A DNA stretch of 5,862 bases from Bacteroidota bacterium (lineage in GTDB: Bacteria > Bacteroidota > Bacteroidia > Chitinophagales > Chitinophagaceae), in assembly GCA_023436425.1 (NCBI GenBank), contig JAEZJD010000081.1:1-5862 (forward strand), given 5' to 3'. The notes under the pieces were generated by a model. It was not told the DNA's origin and searched no databases. It worked only from the letters and a program-made list of their open reading frames with translations. The translations under genes were made by a program, and so were the position numbers. Shown here one piece after another: positions 1-5,862 of this stretch; position 1 is the first letter of the stretch, and every line of letters begins with the position of its first letter.

Positions 1-52
1 ACTATGTGCGTCACCGTTAGTTGCCACATTTGCGGCATCAATTTATTTTCAC
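1..52. other. Flank downstream of lptD, no supported gene
   Basis: These bases follow the lptD stop codon. On the minus strand an ATG at 38-36 opens a frame (MPQMWQLTVTHI) that runs off the window edge and could be the start of a next gene, 14 bases after the lptD stop; on the plus strand a frame ends YVRHR-stop at 18-20. Neither stretch is long enough to recognise, and no hairpin terminator is visible. Confidence 0.3.
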
Positions 53-2830
53 TTAATAGTTGGAAAACGTTCTTGTTCTGTTTATCCGTAAGTCTTGCAA
101 GATTGATGACTTAGGATTAATAGTAACATTGAAGTAGCGGAAATTTCCGATCGGCGTCACTCCGATCGACATTTGCCAGCAGTGCAGATCACGGGAAATG
201 TTCATGGTAAACATGGTAAGTTGCCGCGTGTTAAAGTCAAAATATCCGTTGGTGCCGAACTTCCATTTTGGTGTAAGGCTGAAATCGTTACTGAAAGAAA
301 AGTTAGAAAAGAGATCCGTTACAAATCCGCTGTAATCAGGTTTTAATCGCCTGCTGAAACTCAAAGAATACGAAAGGTTCAGCGTCCACGGAATGTTGAA
401 GTCTACAAACTCTGCCGGATTCTGCTTCATGTACTCTGCCAATCGAAGTTGGTCAGCAAGCAAGGCCGGATCAGTAATCGTTCGTTGTTGTGGCGTTGTA
501 GAACCTTTTGTCGCATCCCTCGGTTTACTTTGAAAATTTGTAGACATGGCAACACTGCCATATCTGATTGTACCAAGCCTAAACTTATTTCCCTGCCAAA
601 CAAAGCGATCAACGCTTAAACCGGTTGGACCGACATCATACGGATCGAGCAATGCACTTGCAGTCAAACTTATTTTTTCAAAAAGGGTGCTGCGTAATGA
701 GATATTGAAAGGCTCAAGTTTTTGAGAATCCTTCAGAAAATTGTAAGCACTGTTGATGCTGAAGCCGTCGATCAATCGAATTTTTTTGTCTTGCGATGTT
801 GAGTCTTTGCGATTTTTTTTCTTCATCTCAAGATTGTTGTCAATCCCGAAGGTCATTCCACCAAATCTGCCGTAGCCATAACCTGAAAACAGATTTCCTT
901 CAAACTGCGGCAACGCCTGCATGTGACCGAACGTATCCACCTGGATCACGTCATAAAATCTTTTGGAAAGATTTGGTCTGTAGGAAATTCCGACAGTAGG
1001 TCTTATCACGTGCCGAATTGCACTGTTTTTAAAATCAAACAATCCAAAAATGTTTGTGTTGAGCGACAAGCCGAAACTCATTTGCCGGTCAATAAAAAGC
1101 CCTTTCTTATCTACAATTGTGTCGACTTTTTTGCGGTTACTATTCCATCTTCTTCCATACCGGTGTGTGAGCCAGGTTTCTTCGTAAGAAATAGATGGAC
1201 TAACAAAGATGTTGTCACCAAGCGGCGGCAGTTGCAGACTTATTGGAAACGAGTGTCTCGCTCCCCACGTTAAAGTATCTAATAAGTTTTTAAAGCTTAC
1301 TGCAGAATCGTAAAATGCAATTTGATTGCGAGCTGTTCCCGAATACCCCACTCCAATTTTTTCATACCATTTTGGTGCTCCAATCATTTCCTTACGCTGA
1401 AATGGATAAACAGTGGAAATGCTGAAACCCGCATCGGGTAGTGTCACATAAATCAGTCCCGAATTGTTGTTCTGATTATGATTGGCGCTCAGCTGCAACG
1501 AATAACTTGGTGCGCCTTCTCTTCGTCCTCTCCATTGCTTTCCATAAGCAATGGACGATGTAAGCATGTTTTGAATATTCCTTTGTGGATTGTTTGGGAT
1601 GAATTGATTGTACTTCGTGGAACCGGCATTCACATTGGCTGTGAACGTTGTTCCTGGTCGGGCATGCGCATCCACGGAATGATTCCATGCAATGTTGAAA
1701 GTTTTGTTTAGGCTGTAATCGGGATCGCCTTTGAACGCAATCTTTGTATGCTGCAAACCAATGTTGAAAGATCCGGAATATTTGTATCGCTTTCGGTATG
1801 TGGGAGTGATGTTCGCCGTCCATCCGCCATAAGAATACAAGTTGCCGCGAATTGTTACGTCATAATAATCATTCAACACATGATAATAACCAAGTCCTTC
1901 CAACCCTAATCCAAATTGTTCATTTGCGGTGAACTGCGGCGGCAAAAAACCTGAATGACGTCCCTGAAACAACGGATAAATTCCGAACGGCAAATAAATG
2001 GGAATAGGCACGCCTTCAAACTCCGGGTGTGTCGGGCCGGACACAGCCACTTTATCGTTTATAATTTTTAGCTTGTTCGATTTAAAAGCGAAGTGCGGAT
2101 CATCCAAATTACACGTTGTGTAATACCCTTCTTTTATAAATACTGTATTGGCATTTACTTTTTTCGCCGTAGATGCTTTGATGAATAACTCACCCTCCTG
2201 AGTAAATGTGTTTGCCGTCAGACCTTTTTGTGTTTTGAAATTAAACTGAATAGAGTCGCTTTGAAAATTCTGCTTTCCCTGCTCAAATCTGGCTCGCGTG
2301 ACAATGTTGCCACGCCCATCCCACTCACCAAAAGCGGTGAGAATGTTAGTTTGTTGATCCAGGCGAACAGAAGGTGCATTCAGCACAATGTCTTTGTAAG
2401 TCGTTGTTGTTTTTCCATACAAATAAAACTTTTGATCTTTCACCAACAACACAGCGCTGTCTTCAGCTTCGTAGTGAACCGGTGCATCCAACGTATCTTT
2501 TGAAAACACGATTGAAAATGTATCCACTATTGGTGCTACAGAATCTACGGGGATAGTATCTCGTGCAGATGGCTGAACAGCGACAGGTTGTGTGCTGACT
2601 TTTTGCTTCACCGTGTCAACGTTTGTCTTTTTCCCGGGTATTGTGTCAGAAGTTTGATGCAGTTGTAATGGCAGGAAGGTGTGTTGCGGATTATCAGAGT
2701 TGCCTGTTAAAGTGCTGTAAATATCTCTGAATGAATCACCGTGAGACTTACCCTGCAGCGTTATGGCAAAACAAATTAAACTTGCGATAACATAGAAGCA
2801 GGTTTTTTTTAAATTAAATTGCAGTCTCAT
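53..2830 (-). CDS. lptD: LPS-assembly outer-membrane protein LptD
   Basis: LptD is the outer-membrane translocon that receives LPS from the periplasmic Lpt bridge and inserts it in the outer leaflet. The 925-residue product, longer than the 784 residues of E. coli LptD, begins with a signal peptide (basic MRLQFNLKK, then a hydrophobic stretch to about residue 26). A Thr/Pro/Val/Asp-rich linker follows (about 40-115), then an OstA/LptA-like jellyroll (about 117-260) and a beta-barrel to the C terminus. Seen motifs are the TTCNLDDPHF stretch around Cys240, the proline-rich PIPIYLPFGIYP at the jellyroll/barrel junction (275-286), and an aromatic-rich C-terminal end after LHCW (Cys884). The mature chain has only these two cysteines. 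I chose the ATG at 2830; the GTG immediately before it is in frame but gives one extra residue and is a less likely start. It is divergent from the amidase gene. Family assignment is firm; partners such as LptE are not in the window. Confidence 0.95.
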   Translation of the reverse strand: MRLQFNLKKTCFYVIASLICFAITLQGKSHGDSFRDIYSTLTGNSDNPQHTFLPLQLHQTSDTIPGKKTNVDTVKQKVSTQPVAVQPSARDTIPVDSVAPIVDTFSIVFSKDTLDAPVHYEAEDSAVLLVKDQKFYLYGKTTTTYKDIVLNAPSVRLDQQTNILTAFGEWDGRGNIVTRARFEQGKQNFQSDSIQFNFKTQKGLTANTFTQEGELFIKASTAKKVNANTVFIKEGYYTTCNLDDPHFAFKSNKLKIINDKVAVSGPTHPEFEGVPIPIYLPFGIYPLFQGRHSGFLPPQFTANEQFGLGLEGLGYYHVLNDYYDVTIRGNLYSYGGWTANITPTYRKRYKYSGSFNIGLQHTKIAFKGDPDYSLNKTFNIAWNHSVDAHARPGTTFTANVNAGSTKYNQFIPNNPQRNIQNMLTSSIAYGKQWRGRREGAPSYSLQLSANHNQNNNSGLIYVTLPDAGFSISTVYPFQRKEMIGAPKWYEKIGVGYSGTARNQIAFYDSAVSFKNLLDTLTWGARHSFPISLQLPPLGDNIFVSPSISYEETWLTHRYGRRWNSNRKKVDTIVDKKGLFIDRQMSFGLSLNTNIFGLFDFKNSAIRHVIRPTVGISYRPNLSKRFYDVIQVDTFGHMQALPQFEGNLFSGYGYGRFGGMTFGIDNNLEMKKKNRKDSTSQDKKIRLIDGFSINSAYNFLKDSQKLEPFNISLRSTLFEKISLTASALLDPYDVGPTGLSVDRFVWQGNKFRLGTIRYGSVAMSTNFQSKPRDATKGSTTPQQRTITDPALLADQLRLAEYMKQNPAEFVDFNIPWTLNLSYSLSFSRRLKPDYSGFVTDLFSNFSFSNDFSLTPKWKFGTNGYFDFNTRQLTMFTMNISRDLHCWQMSIGVTPIGNFRYFNVTINPKSSILQDLRINRTRTFSNY

Positions 2831-2907
2831 CACAAGGTGTAAACAAAAGTAAACGTTTGCGCCTTAAAGGTTTTGTGAAGATTACTTAACATTTTTGGGA
2901 ATCTGAT
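2831..2907. promoter_or_regulatory. Divergent intergenic region between lptD and the amidase gene
   Basis: The 77 bases between the two start codons must hold the promoters of both genes unless one lies inside the opposite coding region. The minus-strand side has a clear -7 element, described separately. On the plus strand I see only an imperfect candidate, TAAC followed by ATTTTTG at 2887-2897, with TTTTG at 2871-2875 too close to serve as its -33 element. No strong Shine-Dalgarno sequence precedes either start, which is usual in Bacteroidota. The spacing is tight enough that the two promoters probably overlap or sit back to back; that is inference. Confidence 0.6.
2844..2851 (-). promoter_or_regulatory. 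Candidate Bacteroidota -7 promoter element for lptD
   Basis: Read on the minus strand this is TACTTTTG, an exact match to the TAnnTTTG -7 consensus of the Bacteroidota housekeeping sigma factor. It ends 13 bases before the lptD ATG, so the predicted transcript would have a leader of only about 8-10 nt. About 19-21 bases upstream I find no TTTG/TTG -33 element, so the assignment rests on the -7 match alone. An 8-bp degenerate motif can occur by chance in AT-rich DNA. Confidence 0.4.
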
Positions 2908-3849
2908 ATGCTTAAAAAAACTGTTCAACTAGCGGTGCTTTTCTTCACAGCACTCGCACTCCTTACTACTTCTACGAATGCACAGCAGGTGCTGAAAACA
3001 ATTGTGATAGATGCCGGGCACGGGGTAACTCCCAGCGGTGGCCGTGTGGGGGCAAGAGGCACTTACTCTTATGAAGATGACATCTGCCTGGCGATTTCTA
3101 AAAAGCTGGTAACAATGGTTGCAAAGCAATACCCGCATTTACGTATTGTGGAAACAAGACCAACTGAAGCTATGGTTGACAATCGCGAAAGAGCCAACAT
3201 CGCCAACAGAGAAAGAGGCGATCTTTTCGTTTCCATTCACGTGAATGCAATGCCTCCTATTCAACACAAGCAATTGGTTGGGTATAAAACAGATGTCTAT
3301 TACACAGGTAAAGGCAAGAAACGGAAAAAACATACGCGGAAAATTCCGCAATACCGCTATTACGAAACTCCGAACACTGCTGAAAAAGGTACGCAGACAT
3401 ACATCTGGGGTTCGCACAAAGCCGATGACAAAGAAGTAGCCATCAGGGAAAATGCACCGATGCTGGCGGAAGAAAACTACCGCGAAAAGTATGGCGATCT
3501 GGACCCAAATTCTCCCGAGTTTATTGCTTTATCTCTTGCAAAAACGAAACAATTCACGCTTAGAAGTTCTACACTTGCAGGGATGGTGGAAGATCAGTTT
3601 GCGAAAATAGGACGGATAAGCGGCGGCAAGAAACAACGGCAGGTGGGCATTTGGGTGCTGCAAGCTACTGCAATGCCCAGCGTGTTGGTGGAAACAGGTT
3701 TCATCACTAATCCCGACGAAGAAAATTATCTCAACAGCGAAAGCGGTCAGACCGAGATTGCACAAAGTATTGCCAACGCCATCGGCGAATACATGAATTG
3801 GCTGGAGAAAAAGCAAATTCACGAAAGCGGAAAAAGTGGAAATCTCTGA
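2908..3849 (+). CDS. Secreted zinc N-acetylmuramoyl-L-alanine amidase (Amidase_3 family)
   Basis: This enzyme cleaves the amide bond between N-acetylmuramic acid and the L-Ala of the stem peptide in peptidoglycan, acting in the periplasm in cell separation or wall turnover. The 313-residue product has a Sec signal peptide with likely cleavage after Ala25 (TSTNA|QQV). The Amidase_3 zinc site is intact: His38 in IDAGHG, Glu56 in SYEDD and His111 in SIHVNA are the expected metal ligands, and Glu262 in VLVETGFITN is the expected catalytic acid. Between the His111 motif and about residue 190 lies a long insertion with a very basic patch (about 135-145, KGKKRKKHTRK) followed by GTQTYIWGSHK. Such an insertion often covers or regulates the active site in AmiA/B/C-type enzymes; that role here is inference. 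There is no visible SPOR, LysM or AMIN wall-binding domain. The ATG at 2908 places the signal peptide correctly. The gene is divergent from lptD. The exact paralogue (AmiA, B or C) cannot be assigned. Confidence 0.95.
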   Translation: MLKKTVQLAVLFFTALALLTTSTNAQQVLKTIVIDAGHGVTPSGGRVGARGTYSYEDDICLAISKKLVTMVAKQYPHLRIVETRPTEAMVDNRERANIANRERGDLFVSIHVNAMPPIQHKQLVGYKTDVYYTGKGKKRKKHTRKIPQYRYYETPNTAEKGTQTYIWGSHKADDKEVAIRENAPMLAEENYREKYGDLDPNSPEFIALSLAKTKQFTLRSSTLAGMVEDQFAKIGRISGGKKQRQVGIWVLQATAMPSVLVETGFITNPDEENYLNSESGQTEIAQSIANAIGEYMNWLEKKQIHESGKSGNL

Positions 3850-3885
3850 GCATTTCGGCTGCCACATCTAAGCATCTTTTCCGTC

Positions 3886-3917
3886 AAAAATCCCGTTGTG
3901 CAATTGGTACGATTTTT
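3886..3917 (+). terminator. Weak candidate terminator after the amidase gene
   Basis: AAAAATC at 3886-3892 and GATTTTT at 3911-3917 form a perfect 7-bp inverted repeat ending in a T-run (3913-3918), 37 bases after the amidase stop codon. The stem is AT-rich and the 18-base loop shows only weak internal pairing (CC/GG), so it is less stable than a textbook intrinsic terminator. Its position between the amidase stop and the next promoter candidate is what makes it plausible. Confidence 0.25.
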
Positions 3918-3961
3918 TAACCTGCGTCTATACGTGAACGCCTGAGTCAGAATTTATCACT

Positions 3962-3969
3962 TAGTTTTG
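3962..3969 (+). promoter_or_regulatory. Candidate Bacteroidota -7 promoter element for the MCE-OstA pair
   Basis: TAGTTTTG is an exact TAnnTTTG match, 34 bases before the MCE start codon, implying a leader of roughly 25-30 nt. No TTTG/TTG is present 19-21 bases upstream, so the -33 element is absent or degenerate. An AGGTG at 3986-3990 lies 13 bases before the ATG and is a possible but distant Shine-Dalgarno-like site. If real, this promoter makes the MCE and OstA-like genes a transcription unit separate from the amidase gene. Confidence 0.45.
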
Positions 3970-4003
3970 ATGCATCAAGGCCGCCAGGTGAAAAAAGATT
4001 TCA

Positions 4004-5017
4004 ATGAAATTTAGTAACGAGACCAAAATCGGAGTTTTAGCTGTTGCTGCAATTCTTGCTCTTGTGTTGGGGTTCAACTTTTTAAAAGGACAAAGCGTTT
4101 TCTCAAAGCCCTATGTGCTGTATGCCAAGTTCTCGGATATTGGTGCACTGGAGAGATCAAATCAGGTAAAAATTAATGGACTTACTGTCGGTACCGTTCA
4201 CGAATTCCGACCTGCAGACAGAGAGGTAAATTCCATATTGGTAGAAATTCATCTCAACAGCAAAGAACTTCGTATACCCAAAAATTCTGTTGCCATCATC
4301 GATGGATCTATTCTTGGTTCTGCTTTCATAAACATCACCAAAGGAGATGCACATACGTACTATAAAAGCGGCGATACTTTATCAACGAGAATAGATCCGA
4401 CATTAATGAGTGATCTCAAGGCGCAGCTCGCACCGACAATTATTCGGCTCAACGAAACTTTTGATTCTTTGAAAATCACTATTGGATTATTGAATAGCGT
4501 CTTCGATCCACGAACCAAGGGCAATCTACAGTCTACCGTTGCCAACCTTGACGCAGCTTCTGCGCAACTTGCTGTTCTTTTGAATGCACAAACTGGCGTT
4601 GTTGCAAGAACATTTAACAGCGTAGGCGTAATCACCGATAATCTTGCGCGGAATAACGACGCGATAAACAGGTCAATCAGGAACGTAGAAACGGCCACGG
4701 GTAATGTAGCCCGCGCAGATCTGGAGGGCACCATTTCCGAACTCAAAGGTGCTATCGGCGATCTGCGTTCCACTGTAAATAAAATCAATACAAACAATGG
4801 CACACTGGGCCTGCTGATGAATGACAGGCAACTTTATGACCGCTTCAATTCAATTGCCAATAGATTGAACAGCACTGCACTCAGTGCAGAGATCCTATTC
4901 GACGACATTCGTATTCATCCAAAACGCTACGTTAATATTTCTGTCTTCGGGGGCGGAAACAAAGGAGAGCCTATAACTTCACCTGCAGCGAAGGACTCAG
5001 TTCCGTCGAAGTACTGA
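4004..5017 (+). CDS. MCE/MlaD-family lipid-transport protein
   Basis: MCE proteins are the substrate-binding, ring-forming parts of systems that move phospholipids between the inner and outer membranes. The 337-residue product has a short cytoplasmic N terminus (MKFSNETKIG), one transmembrane helix at about 9-27 that anchors it in the inner membrane, and an MCE domain at about 36-113 with the typical pattern VKINGLTVGTV (55-65) and DGSILGSAFINI (100-111). A long, predicted helical periplasmic region follows (about 135-300), rich in Asn, Ala, Leu and Thr. It includes the GTLGLLMNDRQLYD motif (266-279) common in MCE proteins, and the chain ends in DIRIHPKRYVNISVFGG and a polar tail. It is longer than E. 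coli MlaD (183 residues), mainly through the helical region. No MlaE permease or MlaF ATPase gene lies in the window, so its ABC partner must be elsewhere. Its TGA overlaps the ATG of the next gene, implying co-expression. Symbol withheld because orthology to mlaD itself is not certain. Confidence 0.92.
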   Translation: MKFSNETKIGVLAVAAILALVLGFNFLKGQSVFSKPYVLYAKFSDIGALERSNQVKINGLTVGTVHEFRPADREVNSILVEIHLNSKELRIPKNSVAIIDGSILGSAFINITKGDAHTYYKSGDTLSTRIDPTLMSDLKAQLAPTIIRLNETFDSLKITIGLLNSVFDPRTKGNLQSTVANLDAASAQLAVLLNAQTGVVARTFNSVGVITDNLARNNDAINRSIRNVETATGNVARADLEGTISELKGAIGDLRSTVNKINTNNGTLGLLMNDRQLYDRFNSIANRLNSTALSAEILFDDIRIHPKRYVNISVFGGGNKGEPITSPAAKDSVPSKY

Positions 5018-5862
5018 TGAAACGTAATATCGTTTTCTGTTTTTTTCTTGTTTGTTTTGCAACATCTGTAAGGGCGCAAATTGCTTCTGCGGATTCGGTA
5101 AATATTTTGCAAGCAGAGCGGCTTGAAGTGATTCCCGGATCATCAATCCAGTCGCTGGCCGGCAAGGTGAAAATTCAACAGGGAAGCACACTATTTTTTT
5201 GCGACAGTTGCATTCTGAATGCACAGGCACACACCTTTGAAGCTTTCGGAAACGTGCATATCAATGACAGTGACACCGCCAAACTTTGGGCGAATTATCT
5301 GCGCTATTTGACCGATCAAAAAAAGGCATACCTGACCGGAAATGTAAAGCTCTCCGACGGGAATGTTACGCTTACAACAAAGGCACTTGAATACGACGTC
5401 AATTATAAAATTGGCACCTACACCAACGGAGGTCGTGTGGTAAGCAGAAAAACAGTATTAACTAGTGGAGAAGGCACCTACTACACGGACGTAAAAGATT
5501 TTTACTTCCGAAAAAATGTAGAGTTGAAAGATCCGGGATATACATTAAAGGCTGACTCCCTCCTTTACAATACGCAGACGCAAGTAGCACGATTTATTGC
5601 GCAAACGTATATCAGGGACAGCAGCGGTCGGGTAATTCGCACCCGCGAAGGCTACTACGACACACGTGCACGCCGCTCAGAGTTTACGCAACGCACCAGT
5701 ATTCAGGACAAGGCGCTTTTTGTTGCCGGGGACCGGATTGCCAGCGATGATTCTTCAGGAATTATTCAGATAGAAGGCAGAGGCGTAATGATTGACACTT
5801 CGAAAGGAATGAACCTGCTCGCCGACAGAATTTTTGTTGATAAAAAACGCGATGCTTTGCTC
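5017..5862 (+). CDS. OstA/LptA-like periplasmic protein, 3' end outside window
   Basis: The reading frame runs open from the ATG at 5017 to the window end: 282 codons with no stop, so the gene is partial at its 3' side. A signal peptide is clear (MKRNIVFCFFLVCFATSVRA, probable cleavage before Gln21). The mature part reads as repeating short beta-strands of the OstA/LptA jellyroll type, for example LQAERLEVIPG, LAGKVKIQQGS, TFEAFGNVHIND, KAYLTGNVKLSDG, FYFRKNVELKDPG and GIIQIEGRGVMID, each alternating a layer of strands with Asp/Gly turns. LptA-type proteins build the periplasmic bridge that carries LPS to LptD. It is already longer than E. coli LptA (185 residues), so it has more jellyroll repeats or an additional C-terminal part. 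A CDSC (CxxC) motif at residues 62-65 is unusual for the fold. The start overlaps the MCE stop (TGATG), suggesting translational coupling. Whether it is the functional LptA, or a paralogue, cannot be settled here. Confidence 0.88.
   Translation, partial: MKRNIVFCFFLVCFATSVRAQIASADSVNILQAERLEVIPGSSIQSLAGKVKIQQGSTLFFCDSCILNAQAHTFEAFGNVHINDSDTAKLWANYLRYLTDQKKAYLTGNVKLSDGNVTLTTKALEYDVNYKIGTYTNGGRVVSRKTVLTSGEGTYYTDVKDFYFRKNVELKDPGYTLKADSLLYNTQTQVARFIAQTYIRDSSGRVIRTREGYYDTRARRSEFTQRTSIQDKALFVAGDRIASDDSSGIIQIEGRGVMIDTSKGMNLLADRIFVDKKRDALL

Noticed and set aside
775..840. Lys/Asp/Ser-rich segment of LptD with T-runs in the DNA (MKKKNRKDSTSQDKK), considered as a frameshift or slippage site
   Set aside because: The frame is intact on both sides, and a charged loop of this type between barrel strands is usual in LptD of this phylum.
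796..1273. Overlapping plus-strand open frames antisense to lptD
   Set aside because: They have no recognisable domain or plausible start context, and the minus-strand lptD frame over them is continuous and family-consistent. They are shadow frames.
2762..2800. Possible lipobox in the LptD signal region (SLIC)
   Set aside because: A lipobox needs a small residue directly before the cysteine; here it is Ile. An integral barrel protein is not expected to be a lipoprotein.
4360..4803. 147-codon minus-strand open frame inside the MCE gene
   Set aside because: Its composition is that of the antisense of a helical, Ala/Asn-rich protein, and the MCE domain and motifs on the plus strand account for the region.
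1..5862. A new defence, mobile or RNA-based system
   Set aside because: All of the sequence beyond short gaps is taken up by four envelope genes of known families. I saw no repeat array, terminal inverted repeats, integrase or transposase, tRNA or structured RNA.

Overview
This 5.9 kb window looks like ordinary chromosomal sequence from a Bacteroidota bacterium, most likely in or near the Chitinophagaceae (Chitinophagia). The grounds are the long LptD with its characteristic C-terminal end, the form of the MCE and OstA-like proteins, weak Shine-Dalgarno signals, and two perfect TAnnTTTG motifs (the Bacteroidota -7 element) upstream of genes. The phylum call is solid. The family call is an impression from protein style.

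Layout: (i) 53-2830 on the minus strand is a complete lptD, the outer-membrane LPS translocon. (ii) A 77-bp divergent intergenic region separates it from (iii) 2908-3849 plus, a secreted zinc N-acetylmuramoyl-L-alanine amidase of the Amidase_3 family. (iv) A 154-bp gap with a candidate promoter leads to (v) 4004-5017 plus, a membrane-anchored MCE/MlaD-family protein. (vi) From 5017 to the window end is a 5'-complete, 3'-truncated OstA/LptA-like protein whose ATG overlaps the MCE stop codon by one base (TGATG). The first 52 bases lie downstream of lptD and hold no gene I can support.

The genes form a cell-envelope biogenesis cluster. LptD inserts LPS into the outer membrane, and the OstA-like protein carries the periplasmic LptA-type fold that forms the lipid bridge in the LPS pathway. 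The MCE protein belongs to a family that moves phospholipids between the two membranes, and the amidase remodels the peptidoglycan between them. All four products have an export signal or membrane anchor.

I looked for a new system and did not find one: there is no CRISPR array, mobile element, RNA gene, defence module or frameshifted gene. The most useful observations are a reduced two-cysteine layout in LptD, the tight MCE/OstA coupling, a CxxC motif in the OstA-like protein, and a strongly basic insertion in the amidase.
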